A DNA stretch of 64,000 nucleotides from Algiphilus sp. (GCF_023145115.1 NZ_JAGLEJ010000024.1:62001-126000); one strand, 5' to 3'; counted from the first letter of the stretch, positions 53,252 to 63,108 are shown. The notes: generated by a model from the letters alone, not told the origin. Numbers and translations: made by a program.

Positions 53252-54520
53252 CTATTCGTTGACGGGCGCGTTGCCGAGAGCGATCAGCCCCCCCGTTGCG
53301 CGCTCCAGTTCGGTGCCGGTGGCAACCAGCTCGCGCAGGGCGTCGAGATGGTCGCGCCGCGTATTGATCAGGGTGTCCTGCGCGGTCGTCAGCGCCGGTG
53401 CGCCCAGCTCTCCGGCCTGGAAGGCGCGCTGGGTCAATGCGAAGTTCTCGCGCGCCGCGGTCACGACCTCTTCGCTCATGGCCTCGACGCGCTGTCGTGC
53501 TGCCTGGAGCGCGCTCAGCGCTGACAGCACCTGCAGTCGGACCTCGCGCTCCAGGGTTTCGCGGTCGAGACGCGCCGCTTCCAGGCCGGCGACGGCCTGC
53601 TGGCGCTCCCCGCCGTAACGGTGCAGCACCGGCAGGGGCAGGGAGACACCGCCACCGGCGATGCGCGCCCCTTCCTCTTCCTGGTAGAAGCCGAAAACGG
53701 TGAGGTTGGGGGTGATCTGGCGGCGTGCGAGCTGAAGGTCCTCGTGCGCCGCGGCTACCCGCGACGCCGCCGCCGCGAGATCGTCGCGCTGGGCGACCGC
53801 GCGCTCAATCAGGGTCTGCTTGTCGGGAATTTCCGGCGCCGTAGGCTTCAGCCGTCCTTCGAGCTGCAGCGGTGCATCCGGCGCCAGCGCCAGCAGCTCG
53901 CGCAGCCGGATACGGGCCTGCGCCCGTTCCGACTGGGCGCGCGCCAGCAGCGCCCTGGCGCGCCCCGCACCAATGCGGGCGACATTGGTCTCCATGCGCG
54001 TGCCCTGCCCCGCATCAAGGCGCCGCTGCGCGTAGTCGGCAAGGTCGCGGTTCACGGCCACCACCTCCTGCGCGGTGGTCACTGCGCGCTCCGCCACGAG
54101 CGCGTCCAGAAAGGCGGCGCGCACACGCGAACGCGTGGCAACCTGCAGAAACCGCAAGTCCGCTTCGTCGGCGGTCAACCGCGCCTGCGCGGCGCGCTGG
54201 CGCAGCCCGCCCTGCCCGGCGATCCAGAATTCCTGACTCAGGCGGATGCCGATATCGGTGCTGGCCGATCCGCCCGGTGGATCGCGATCGGCAGCCTCGA
54301 GCCCGAGTTGGGGGTTGGCGGGCACCGCACGCTCGGCATGGACCAGCGCACCCTCGCGCTGGCGCAGCCCGATGCGGGCGGCAATCAGTGTGGGGTTGTT
54401 GCGCTGGGCCCAGTCCAGGGCCTGGTTCAAGTCAAGCGGTGACGGCGGCTGTGCAGCAACTGCAAGGCATGGCGCACAGGCCAGCAGTACGCCGGCCGCG
54501 CGAATTGAAGGGAGAGACAT
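53252..54520 (-). CDS. czcC: CzcC-like outer-membrane channel
   Basis: The product is a TolC-family outer-membrane factor of 422 residues. The ATG at 54520 gives MSLPSIRAAGVLLACAPCLA and a signal peptide ending VAAQ; AGGA lies eight bases upstream. The two OEP repeats show DWAQRNNPTLIAARIGLRQR and the channel helix APALTTAQDTLINTRRDHLD. It forms the exit duct for the CzcB and CzcA proteins encoded next. Confidence 0.87.
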   Translation of the reverse strand: MSLPSIRAAGVLLACAPCLAVAAQPPSPLDLNQALDWAQRNNPTLIAARIGLRQREGALVHAERAVPANPQLGLEAADRDPPGGSASTDIGIRLSQEFWIAGQGGLRQRAAQARLTADEADLRFLQVATRSRVRAAFLDALVAERAVTTAQEVVAVNRDLADYAQRRLDAGQGTRMETNVARIGAGRARALLARAQSERAQARIRLRELLALAPDAPLQLEGRLKPTAPEIPDKQTLIERAVAQRDDLAAAASRVAAAHEDLQLARRQITPNLTVFGFYQEEEGARIAGGGVSLPLPVLHRYGGERQQAVAGLEAARLDRETLEREVRLQVLSALSALQAARQRVEAMSEEVVTAARENFALTQRAFQAGELGAPALTTAQDTLINTRRDHLDALRELVATGTELERATGGLIALGNAPVNE

Positions 54521-54586
54521 CGTTGCGTCCTCATCGCGAATAGCGGACACGGCGCGCTGCGCGCCGCGACGAACTGCGGAGAAGAC

Positions 54587-54901
54587 TCAGACGATGGGAG
54601 GTGTGTAGGGGGGATCGGGCTCGGTCTGCGGAACGCTGTCGACCGCTTCCGGGAGTCGCTGCGCGACCGCGATGAGCTCGTGGGTACCGGGAACCGGCAG
54701 CAACGCGATCAGGTGCGCCGACGCATGGCAGCAATGGTCGCAGTCGGTCACGGCGTCTCCCGCATCGGTGTGGGCATGCGCGGCCGCGAGAGCGCCCTCG
54801 CCCGCCGCGGGCGTGTCGATGTGCGCCGACCAGGAGAACCCGGTCAGCAGCACGAACACCGCCAACGACAGCGCCGTGATGGTGGAAGCGCGTTGCCTCA
54901 T
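54587..54901 (-). CDS. czcI: CzcI-like small exported His/Cys protein
   Basis: The product is 104 residues with a hydrophobic N-terminus (ALSLAVFVLLTGFSWSA) and the motif AHAHTDAGDAVTDCDHCCHA followed by SAHL. It ends PDPPYTPPIV. The size, the CDHCCH cluster and the place before czcC match CzcI of Cupriavidus, a small protein affecting czc expression. The start is uncertain: no ribosome site precedes the ATG at 54901. The channel gene follows by 66 bases. Confidence 0.72.
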   Translation of the reverse strand: MRQRASTITALSLAVFVLLTGFSWSAHIDTPAAGEGALAAAHAHTDAGDAVTDCDHCCHASAHLIALLPVPGTHELIAVAQRLPEAVDSVPQTEPDPPYTPPIV

Positions 54902-54962
54902 GGATCGCAGCGTAGCAGGGACGAGTGGCACATGGACGGTCCGACCTCCGCGCAGTGCCCTC

Positions 54963-57900
54963 TCATCGCTCGACCGCCGCCCCGTTGTCCTCGTGCTCCG
55001 GCATGGGCAGGTGCTCGACACCGCGCCGGGTGCCGCGCCGGATGTCCTCCAGCATCAGGTAGGCCGCCGGGATCAGCACCAGCGCGATGACGGTGACGAA
55101 GAGCACGCCGAAGCCCAGCGATACCGCCATGGGAATCAGGAAGCGGGCCTGCAGGGAGGTCTCGAAGATCATCGGCACCAGTCCGAAGAAGGTGGTCAGC
55201 GAGGTGAGCAGCACCGCCCGGAAGCGGCGGGCGCTGCCGATCACCACGGACCACGCCGGACTGTGGCCGCGATCGCGCGCGGCATTCACCGCATCGATGA
55301 GCACCAGACTGTCGTTGACCACGACGCCGGACAGCGCCACCAGCCCGAACAGGCTGATGAAGGAGATGTCCAGCCCCAGCATGAGATGCCCTGCCACCGA
55401 GCCTATGAGACCGAAGGGGATCGCCAGCATGATCAGCAGCGGCTGCACATAGGAGCGAAACGCCACCGCGATCAGCGCGTACATGATGAACAGGGCCATC
55501 AGCAGTCCACTGCCGAGCGCCGCGAAGGACTCGGCGCGATCCTCCTGGCCGCCCGAGAGCTCCCAGTCCATGCCCGGATAGTCGCGGGCCATCGCGGGCA
55601 GCGCACGGGCCTGCAGATCGGCGCTGATCTGGCTGGCCGAGGCCAGCGCGGGATTCACCGCGGCAGTGACATCGATGACCCGCCGCCCGTCCTCGCGGCC
55701 GATGCTGGTGAAGGCGCGCGAGTAGGTCAGCGTCGCGGCCTGGTCCAGCGGCACCTCGCCACCGCTCGGGGTGCGCAGGATGAGATTCTCGAGGGTTTCC
55801 AGACGGTCGCGGTCCGCCTCCGGCAGACGCACGTAGATGCGCAGCTCGTCGCGACCACGCTGCTGGCGCTCGGCCTCGGCGCCGAAGAAGCTGCCGCGCA
55901 GCTGCGCCGATACCGCAGCAACGTCGAGGCCCAGCGCGCGGCCCAGCGGGGTGAGACGGACCTCGATCTGCGTCTTGCCGCGCGTGAAGCCGTCGTCGAT
56001 GTTGTAGACGCCATCATAGCTGGCGTACTCGGCCGCGAGGCGTTCGGCCATGCGCTCGAGCGTGTCCTGGTCGCGGTGCGCCAGCTCGATGCCGAGGTCG
56101 GCACCGCTGCCGGGCCCCAGTCCGAACGAGAAGTTCAGCCGGTCGACACCGACCGGCTCCCCCACCCGCGCGCGCCAGGCATCCGAGAACTGGCGTGCGC
56201 TGAACTCGCGCTGGCCCGATTCGACCAGCTCCACCTGCACGAAGCCCGAATTGGCGCTGCCCTGCGAACTGCCGCCGCCGCCGGGGCCGCCCTCTCCGGC
56301 CTGACCGCCGACCTCGGCATAGATGCCGCGCAGCACGCCATCGGCGCCCTCGCCGGCCAGTTCGTTCGCGGTCGCACGCGCTTCGCTGGTGAGCCGCTGC
56401 ACGAGCTTGCCGGTCTCGCTGATGGCGGCGCCCACCGGCAGGACCACCGTTGCCGTGACCGAGTCCCCCTCGATGTCCGGCATGAAGCGCACCGGCATTC
56501 GACCCGACGCGAGCAGTCCGAGCACGACGATCAGCGCGGCGAGACCCAGCGAGAGGGTCAGATAGCGACGTCGCAGCGCACGCGCCAGGAACGGCCGGTA
56601 GCGATGGCGGATGAAGCGCTGCAGCCGGACCGAAACCCCTTCCTGAAGGCGCTGCAGCGAGCCCAGCGGCCCGCGCCACGGACGCACCTCGCGTACCGAA
56701 GCGAGGTGCGCCGGCAGTATGAACAGGCTCTCGACCAGGGACAGCAGGAGAATCGGAATGACCACCAGCGGGATATCGCTGAAGAACTTCCCCATGGTTC
56801 CCGGCATGAAGAGCAGCGGCGCGAACGCCACGATGGTGGTGAGCACCGCGAACACCACCGGGCGCCCCACCTCGCGCGCGCCGCGCACGGCCGCCTCGCG
56901 CGGCGCCACGCCCTCGCCGCGATGATGGAAACCGGCCTCGCCGACCACGATGGCGTCGTCGACCACGATACCGAGCACCAGCAGGAAGGCGAACATCGAG
57001 AGCATGTTCACCGACACCCCGAACATGGGCATGAACAGGAACACGCCCAGGAAGGTGACCGGAATGCCCAGCGTCACCCAGAAGGCCAGCGCCGGCCGAA
57101 GGAAGAGCCCCAGCACGATCAGCACGAGCACCACGCCGATCTGTCCGTTGCTGATCAGCAGCCCGATGCGTCCGGCGTAGAGCTCCGAGCGGTCCTGCCA
57201 CACCTCGACACCGATGCTGTCGGGCCACTCGGCACGCTTGCGCTCGGCGTAGTCGCGCACCACCGCGGCAATGTCCAGCGGCGACTGCTCGCCCACGCGG
57301 AAGATGCGCACCTGCCCGGCCGGCCGCCCGTTGAAGTAGGCCGCACGGTTGGTGTCCTGGAAACCGTCATCGATGCGGGCTATGTCGCCCAGGCGGACCA
57401 CCGTGCCGTCGGCGGCCGCGATGACGACGAGCTCGCGCAGCGCCTCGGCGGTCTCGCGGCGCTCGTCCACCCGTACCAGCACTTCGCCACCGCGCGTCTC
57501 GATGGTGCCGGCACCCAGCTGCTGGGAGTTCTGATCGATGCGCTGCGCGACCTGCGGCAGGGTCAGCCCGTGCCGGCGCAGCTCGGCCTGGGATATCTCG
57601 ACGCTGATCTCGGGTGGCGGAATCGCGGCGATGTCGACCAGCGTGATCCCGGGCATGTCGAGCAGCTCGCTGCGCGCCTGCTCGGCCAACCGCTTGAGCG
57701 TGTGGGTATCGACGTCGCCGTGCAGGATCAGCGCCACCACCTGCTGACGCAGGCTGGCCGGGGCGATGATCGGCTCCTCGGCCTCGGTCGGGAAGGTGGT
57801 GATGCGGTCCACCGCGCTCTTGACGTCGTTGAGCGCGGCGTTGATGTTGCTGCCCGCGAACAGCTCGGCGGTGACCACGCCGCGCCCCTCGGCCGCGGTC

Positions 57901-58157
57901 GAGCGCATCTCCTTGATGTCCTCGATGTCGCGCAGGTTCTCCTCGATGGCCAGCACGACGCCTTCCTCGACCTCGCTGGGCGTCGCACCGGGGAAGGGTA
58001 CCTCGACAGTGATGGTGTCGAGCTGGATGTTCGGGAACACCTCCTGCTTGACGTTGAGCGCGAAGATCAGGCCGCCCAGCAGCAGCACCAGCATCAGCAG
58101 GTTGGCCGCGACGTGGTTCTCGGCCATCCACGCGATCGGTCCGCGCGGTTCAGCCAT
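54963..58157 (-). CDS. RND multidrug-type efflux permease
   Basis: The product is an AcrB-like pump of 1064 residues with 12 helices. The helix 4 motif is LVLGIVVDDAIVVGEA near residue 397; the paired Asp of the proton relay identify the drug (HAE) type rather than the metal type. The N-terminus MAEPRGPIAWMAENHVAAN is usual for this subgroup. The ATG at 58157 is favoured over a GTG at 58163 because AGGA is correctly spaced. The start overlaps the adaptor stop by eight bases. Substrates are unknown. Confidence 0.9.
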   Translation of the reverse strand: MAEPRGPIAWMAENHVAANLLMLVLLLGGLIFALNVKQEVFPNIQLDTITVEVPFPGATPSEVEEGVVLAIEENLRDIEDIKEMRSTAAEGRGVVTAELFAGSNINAALNDVKSAVDRITTFPTEAEEPIIAPASLRQQVVALILHGDVDTHTLKRLAEQARSELLDMPGITLVDIAAIPPPEISVEISQAELRRHGLTLPQVAQRIDQNSQQLGAGTIETRGGEVLVRVDERRETAEALRELVVIAAADGTVVRLGDIARIDDGFQDTNRAAYFNGRPAGQVRIFRVGEQSPLDIAAVVRDYAERKRAEWPDSIGVEVWQDRSELYAGRIGLLISNGQIGVVLVLIVLGLFLRPALAFWVTLGIPVTFLGVFLFMPMFGVSVNMLSMFAFLLVLGIVVDDAIVVGEAGFHHRGEGVAPREAAVRGAREVGRPVVFAVLTTIVAFAPLLFMPGTMGKFFSDIPLVVIPILLLSLVESLFILPAHLASVREVRPWRGPLGSLQRLQEGVSVRLQRFIRHRYRPFLARALRRRYLTLSLGLAALIVVLGLLASGRMPVRFMPDIEGDSVTATVVLPVGAAISETGKLVQRLTSEARATANELAGEGADGVLRGIYAEVGGQAGEGGPGGGGSSQGSANSGFVQVELVESGQREFSARQFSDAWRARVGEPVGVDRLNFSFGLGPGSGADLGIELAHRDQDTLERMAERLAAEYASYDGVYNIDDGFTRGKTQIEVRLTPLGRALGLDVAAVSAQLRGSFFGAEAERQQRGRDELRIYVRLPEADRDRLETLENLILRTPSGGEVPLDQAATLTYSRAFTSIGREDGRRVIDVTAAVNPALASASQISADLQARALPAMARDYPGMDWELSGGQEDRAESFAALGSGLLMALFIMYALIAVAFRSYVQPLLIMLAIPFGLIGSVAGHLMLGLDISFISLFGLVALSGVVVNDSLVLIDAVNAARDRGHSPAWSVVIGSARRFRAVLLTSLTTFFGLVPMIFETSLQARFLIPMAVSLGFGVLFVTVIALVLIPAAYLMLEDIRRGTRRGVEHLPMPEHEDNGAAVER

Positions 58158-59319
58158 CGGCACTGTCCTCGCGGCGCAGCCGGAGACCCGCCACCGGACC
58201 GCTGAGCGGGCTGGTGACGATGGCTTCGCCGTCGTCCAGACCCTCGCCGATCAGCACGTGGTCGCGCGCCCGCCAGACCACCCCGACCGAACGGATATCG
58301 AGCGTTCCGTCGTCAAAGACCCAGACCGTATCGCCCTCGTGCAGATGCTCGCGCGGCAGGCGGATCAGTTCGCGCGAACGCCTGCCGCGCAGCGTGACGT
58401 CGACGAAGGCATCGAGCAGCAGCGGCAGGCCGTCGGTTTCCCGCGCACGCGGATCGGGAACCCGGACCAGCACTTGTGCGAGCCGGCCCTGCTCCGTGAC
58501 ACCGCCGAACAAGCGCGTGACTTCGCCGGCGCGCTCGACCGTCCGCCCGGTGCCGACGCTCTGGCGGATGATGGCCTCCGAACCGTGCTCCGCGTTGAAC
58601 CCGGGGACATCGATCTCGGACAGGTGCGCTATGGGCAGCGTGGCCCGCACCCAGTAGCGATCGACCGCAACCAGCTCGGCGAGCTGGCTCTGCGCGGTCA
58701 CCTGCGCACCGACGTCGACCGATTTCGATACCACCACCGCATCGAAGGGCGCGGTGAGCCTGGTGCGATCGAGGTCGGCGCGCGCGCGCCGGAGCGCCGC
58801 CTCGGCACGGCGCACCGCCGCCCTCGCCGCCGCCAGCTGTGGCTCGCGCAGCGCCAGTGCCTCGTTCACCGGCACATCCAGCTCGTCCGCGAAGCTCTCG
58901 AACTCCTCGGCGGCAACATCGCCGCGCCCGCGCTCCAGCGCCAGATCGGCCTGCGCCTGGGCAAGCTGGCCCTCGGCCTCGGCGACCGCCGCCTCGTAAT
59001 CGGTGCGCTCGATCTGCACCAGCACGTCGCCCCTGCGCACCAGCGCCCCCGGCTCGAGCTCCGGGCTGATCGCGGTGACCCGGCCGGCGACCTGTGGCTG
59101 CAGGACGACCGACTCCGCCGGCACCACCGTGCCGGTCGCCTGGACGTCGATGCGGTGCTCCGCCCGCGAAACCGTCGCGGTCTGCACCAGACGCGCGGGC
59201 ACCTCGCCGGTATCGTGGCGCGCCGGCGGCTCGCTGCTCATCACCATCAATGCGACCACTACCACTGCCGCGAACAGCACCAGCAGCGGCAGCAGGGCCT
59301 TCCAGGAACGGTTTCTCAC
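58150..59319 (-). CDS. RND periplasmic adaptor
   Basis: The product is a membrane fusion protein of 389 residues. One N-terminal helix (LLPLLVLFAAVVVVALMVM) is followed by the lipoyl half-motif VVLQPQVAGRVTAISPELEP, a coiled-coil hairpin (about 110-180), the second half RLTAPFDAVVVSKSVDVGAQ and a barrel domain. The GTG start forms a four-base GTGA overlap with the stop of the outer-membrane gene. With its two neighbours it completes a tripartite pump. Confidence 0.88.
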   Translation of the reverse strand: MRNRSWKALLPLLVLFAAVVVVALMVMSSEPPARHDTGEVPARLVQTATVSRAEHRIDVQATGTVVPAESVVLQPQVAGRVTAISPELEPGALVRRGDVLVQIERTDYEAAVAEAEGQLAQAQADLALERGRGDVAAEEFESFADELDVPVNEALALREPQLAAARAAVRRAEAALRRARADLDRTRLTAPFDAVVVSKSVDVGAQVTAQSQLAELVAVDRYWVRATLPIAHLSEIDVPGFNAEHGSEAIIRQSVGTGRTVERAGEVTRLFGGVTEQGRLAQVLVRVPDPRARETDGLPLLLDAFVDVTLRGRRSRELIRLPREHLHEGDTVWVFDDGTLDIRSVGVVWRARDHVLIGEGLDDGEAIVTSPLSGPVAGLRLRREDSADG

Positions 59320-60770
59320 GACGCTTCCTCTTTCTCCGATCGCAGCCGCTCGGGTGCCGGCGGCGTGCCGGCGACGTTGGCCGCCAGTCCCCGGCACAGG
59401 TTGACCCGCTGCACGAAACGCGCGTTGCGCGCCGACAATGCCTCGAGCTCGGCGCTGTTGACCGCCTGCTGCGCGGACAGGACCTCCAGATATGCGCGCT
59501 GCCCCTGCGCATAGCTGCGCCGCGCCTGGGTCAGACGCTCGCGGGCATGGCCGAGCCGAGTCTCCAGGCCCGCGATGCGCTCGCCGGCGGCACGCTCGCT
59601 GTCGAGCGCGGCCTGCACCTCGCGCAGCGCTTCCAGCCACGCCTGCTCGAGCGCGTAGAGGCGCTCGACCGCGAGTGCCTCGGCTTCGTCCTGCCGCGCC
59701 GCCAGCGTACCGCCCTGGAAGAGGCTCCAGTCCAGCGCCGCGGCGATCTGGCGGATGGTTCGATCGAACAGGTCGCCGAAGGCCTCGGCCTGCGTGAACA
59801 GGCTTGCCGACAGCGTCAGGCGCGGCCAGCGCTCGGCAGCCGCGGCGGCGGCCCGCGCATCGGCCGCCTGCAGGCGCAGCCAGGCGGCGCGCAGATCGGG
59901 CCGGTTGTCGAGGAGTGCGCTGGGCAGGCCGGCCGCCGGCAACGGCCCGGGTTCGGGAAGCGCATCCGGTGGCGCCGGCAGCCGATCGTCGTCGGGCGCA
60001 CGCCCCAGCAGGAGATTCAGTCGCAGGCGAGCCACATCGAGCCCCCCGCGCGCATCGGCGAGCTGGGCCGAGACGCCGGCTGCCTGCTCCCGGGCCTGCG
60101 ACAGTGCCAGCGCGTCCGACTGCCCGTTGGCGAAGCGCAGCGCCTGCAGCCGTTCGAGCGACCGGGCGTCGCCGTACTGTGCTTCCAGCGTTGCCACGCG
60201 GCGCGCGGCGGTCACCCACTCGGCCCAGGCGGTGGCGATGTCGGCGGCAAGCGAGATGGTGGCCGTGCGCAGATCGGCCTCGGCCGCGCGGGCAGACAGC
60301 CGTGCCGCTTCGCGCCGGCTGTCCAGGCGTCCCCAGAAATCGAGCTCGTAGCTGGCGGCCGCGGTCGCCTGCCAGTCGCTTCCACCGGTTGCGCCCCCGG
60401 TCGGCGGGGTCCCGCCCGCCACGCTGCCGCCCCCGTTGCCCGACGCGTCACTGCGCTGGGCCGACAGCGACAGACTCGGCAGCAGGCTGCCCGACTCCGC
60501 GCGCGACGCGGCGCGCGCCTGACTCAGGCGCGCCCAGCTCTGCGCCAGTGTCGGGCTCTCGTCGAACGCCGATGCGATCAGCGACTGCAGCGGCGTACCG
60601 CCCAGCGCCGTGCACTGGCTCGGCGCGGCGTCGCCACTGCCCGCGAAGCGCGAGGTCTCGCCCAGCGTGTCGTCGACCGCGAGCTGAACCGGCACGATGC
60701 AGCCCGCGGTGCATCCGGCGACGAGCAGGGCCGAAAGCCGCGACACGCTGCGCAGCGCTCGCCCCGACAC
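59316..60770 (-). CDS. NodT-family RND outer-membrane lipoprotein
   Basis: The product is about 484 residues starting at a GTG, with the lipoprotein signal MSGRALRSVSRLSALLVAGC and lipid Cys at residue 20. NodT/OprM landmarks are WQATAAASYELDFWGRLDSR, LLGRAPDDDRLPAPP and GLPSALLDNRPDLRAAWLRL. A second GTG at 60746 (MSRLSALLVAGC) is an alternative start. It is the first gene of the pump operon and diverges from corA. The 271 bases to corA contain no gene that I can support and no clear operator. Confidence 0.85.
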   Translation of the reverse strand: MSGRALRSVSRLSALLVAGCTAGCIVPVQLAVDDTLGETSRFAGSGDAAPSQCTALGGTPLQSLIASAFDESPTLAQSWARLSQARAASRAESGSLLPSLSLSAQRSDASGNGGGSVAGGTPPTGGATGGSDWQATAAASYELDFWGRLDSRREAARLSARAAEADLRTATISLAADIATAWAEWVTAARRVATLEAQYGDARSLERLQALRFANGQSDALALSQAREQAAGVSAQLADARGGLDVARLRLNLLLGRAPDDDRLPAPPDALPEPGPLPAAGLPSALLDNRPDLRAAWLRLQAADARAAAAAAERWPRLTLSASLFTQAEAFGDLFDRTIRQIAAALDWSLFQGGTLAARQDEAEALAVERLYALEQAWLEALREVQAALDSERAAGERIAGLETRLGHARERLTQARRSYAQGQRAYLEVLSAQQAVNSAELEALSARNARFVQRVNLCRGLAANVAGTPPAPERLRSEKEEAS

Positions 60771-61041
60771 GCGGCGCGTCCCGGAAGCGGCCCTGCCGGT
60801 CGAGCGATGTTGCGATCTGCTGATGGCCCTGCCTCGTGCTGGATTGTCGGGATCCGCGCGGAATATCGCGTCCGCCGGAGCCTTCCCGCGGACGGGACCG
60901 GCCGGACAGCGCACTGACCGCGGAATGCAGCCAACGGTTCACGCGCCGTCGGACCGTCGCCGGCGCGCAGTGTCGCACAGCCCCCGCGCGCGTCGCCGCG
61001 CCCGGGTAGACTCTCGGCGCATCCATGCGCGGAGGGACGCC

Positions 61042-61989
61042 ATGCTGAACGCGCTTGCGCTCGAACACGGGAGACTCGTGCCGCTCGACGAGGAGCGCCT
61101 GCACGTCGCACTCGACGAAGCCATCTGGGTCGATCTGCTGGACCCCGACAACGACGAGCGCGAACGCGTCAGCCATCTCTATCGCCAGACCCTGCCGGAA
61201 ACGGAGGACGTCGACGAGATCGAGGCCAGTGCCCGCTTCTACGAGGACGCCGGCGGCCTGCACATCCACTCCCTCTTCCTGCAGGACGTCGATGGCCGGC
61301 CGCGCAACACCTCGGTGGCATTCACCGTCACCAGCGACCGGCTGTTCACGCTGCGCGAGCGCGAGGTCCCCGCGTTCCGGCTGCTGCGCATGCGGTCGCG
61401 CCGGCACGCGGGGCTCGCCGACGACGCCATGTCGATCCTGCTCAACCTCATCCAGATCAAGATCGACGATCTCGCCGACACGCTGGAGGAGGTCTACACC
61501 GGCCTGGAGAAGATCAGCGCGCTGGTGCTCGAGGAGAACGACGCCGACATGGAGGACGCACTCGACGACCTAGCCGTGCACGAGGACATCAGCGGGAAGG
61601 TGCGCCTCTGCCTGATGGACACTCAGCGCGCGCTCACCTTCCTACAGCGGCGTGGCCGCCTCAGGCCCGAGCACAGCCAGCTGGTGCGCGAGCTGGCGCA
61701 GGACATCGAATCGCTGCTGCCGCACAACAGCTTCGTCTTCGACAAGATCAACTTCCTGATGGATGCGGCGCAGGGCTTCATCAACATCGAGCAGAACCAG
61801 ATCATCAAGACCTTCTCGATCGCCGCCGTGGTCTTCCTGCCCCCGACCCTCATCGCCAGCATCTACGGCATGAACTTCGCGCACATGCCGGAGCTGAGCT
61901 GGACCTTCGGCTATCCGCTGGCGGTCGTGGGCATGATCCTGTCCGGCATCGCCCCCTACGCCTTCTTCCGCTACAAGGGGTGGCTGTAG
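61042..61989 (+). CDS. corA: CorA-family magnesium/cobalt transporter
   Basis: CorA is a pentameric channel for Mg2+ (and Co2+, Ni2+). The 315-residue protein has the long cytoplasmic helices (ILLNLIQIKIDDLADTLEEV) and ends with two membrane helices. The selectivity motif YGMNFAHMPEL is near residue 276, followed by a basic C-terminus RYKGWL. The ATG is preceded by GGAGGGA, a strong ribosome site. A TAGACT hexamer at 61007-61012 could be its -10 box, without a good -35. It is divergent from the drug pump operon. Confidence 0.95.
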   Translation: MLNALALEHGRLVPLDEERLHVALDEAIWVDLLDPDNDERERVSHLYRQTLPETEDVDEIEASARFYEDAGGLHIHSLFLQDVDGRPRNTSVAFTVTSDRLFTLREREVPAFRLLRMRSRRHAGLADDAMSILLNLIQIKIDDLADTLEEVYTGLEKISALVLEENDADMEDALDDLAVHEDISGKVRLCLMDTQRALTFLQRRGRLRPEHSQLVRELAQDIESLLPHNSFVFDKINFLMDAAQGFINIEQNQIIKTFSIAAVVFLPPTLIASIYGMNFAHMPELSWTFGYPLAVVGMILSGIAPYAFFRYKGWL

Positions 61990-62022
61990 CGCGGCACCAG
62001 CGCGCAGCGACCCCGGAGCCGT

Positions 62023-63108
62023 TCAGGCCCAGGCGACCGCGACCAGCCGATCGCCGCGGAACGGCGTACGACCGTGCGCCACGCTGGCGTTGTCGATGGC
62101 CAGCACGTCGCCTACCCGCCAGGGTGTGATGACGGTATTGCGCCAGATGGTGTCGCAGACGTGACGGATGTGTGCGTTGGGGATCTCGCCGCCGTCGGCG
62201 TAGGTCACGTGATAGCTCTGCCGGTCGGCCGGGACGAGGCGGTGCTTGGCGGACGCGATCACCCGGAGCAGGCAGGCCGCGCCGAACAGCCGCAGGCTCT
62301 GCAGCCGGCGCGCCTGCCGCATGAGCTCGCGCGGCGTGGCGGCAAGGTGCATGACCTGGCTGTGGTTGTACCAGGCGGTCTCACCGGTCTCGGGATGGTT
62401 GCGGGTGGCCGGATGGGTGCTGTACAGGGTCAGGCGGTCGCGCCTGCCCCACACCAGCTCGTCACCGGCCTCGGCGGCAATGCGCTCGACCTCGGCCTTG
62501 TCGGTGGTGCCGTAGACCTCGTGCCAGCGCTTGAACTGGAAGACATCGAGATTGGGGCCACCCCCGGGCCCCTTGTAGGCCCGGATGTGCCGTACGCCGC
62601 GCTGATCGAAGGCATCCCGCACCACGGGATCCAGATCGCGATAGACCTGCCGCAGATCGGTCAGCGGTGTGGCGCCGCCGATGGGAGCGGCGCGCGCACA
62701 CCAGAAGAACAGGCTGTGCGGAGCCCGGTCGTAGTAGAAGCTCATTTCCGCATGCTGCGGAATCGGATAGTGCGGCGGCAGCTCGGTCGACGTGAAGACG
62801 TAGTCGGACAGCTTGCGCCGGGGGCTCTGTCCGAGGTAGTCGCACTGCAGATCGGGCGCGATGACCCGGGCCGCATCCTCGAAGGACTGCGCTTCGAGCA
62901 CACCGAAGCCGCGGAACAGGATGGCGCCGTGCGTGCGGCGGGCAGCCATGATCGAATCCCGCCGCTCCCGGAGCCATGCCGCCAGATTGGTGCCGGGAGC
63001 GGGCGCCCGGATCACCAGCGGTATGCCGCCCTCCTGCGTGACGCCTTCCAGCTCCGGAAGCGATGCGCCGACGGGCAGGTCGCGGCTGCGGGGGGCGGTG
63101 GTGCTCAC
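62023..63108 (-). CDS. TauD/TfdA-family Fe(II)/2-oxoglutarate dioxygenase
   Basis: The product is a 361-residue non-heme iron oxygenase, closest in pattern to the SyrP/TauD-like clade. The iron ligands are HAE in IPQHAEMSFYYDRAPHSL (near residue 118) and the distal His in NASVAHGRTPFRGDRL, with the Arg that binds 2-oxoglutarate. SyrP-like enzymes hydroxylate amino acids or small acids; the substrate here is unknown. The start is a GTG with GGAGGA seven bases upstream. It follows the channel-like gene by 59 bases on the same strand and could be in one transcript with it. Confidence 0.86.
   Translation of the reverse strand: MSTTAPRSRDLPVGASLPELEGVTQEGGIPLVIRAPAPGTNLAAWLRERRDSIMAARRTHGAILFRGFGVLEAQSFEDAARVIAPDLQCDYLGQSPRRKLSDYVFTSTELPPHYPIPQHAEMSFYYDRAPHSLFFWCARAAPIGGATPLTDLRQVYRDLDPVVRDAFDQRGVRHIRAYKGPGGGPNLDVFQFKRWHEVYGTTDKAEVERIAAEAGDELVWGRRDRLTLYSTHPATRNHPETGETAWYNHSQVMHLAATPRELMRQARRLQSLRLFGAACLLRVIASAKHRLVPADRQSYHVTYADGGEIPNAHIRHVCDTIWRNTVITPWRVGDVLAIDNASVAHGRTPFRGDRLVAVAWA

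Noticed and set aside
54672..58205. Plus-strand open frame of 1177 codons
   Set aside because: It is antisense to the drug-type RND permease and has no recognisable domain.
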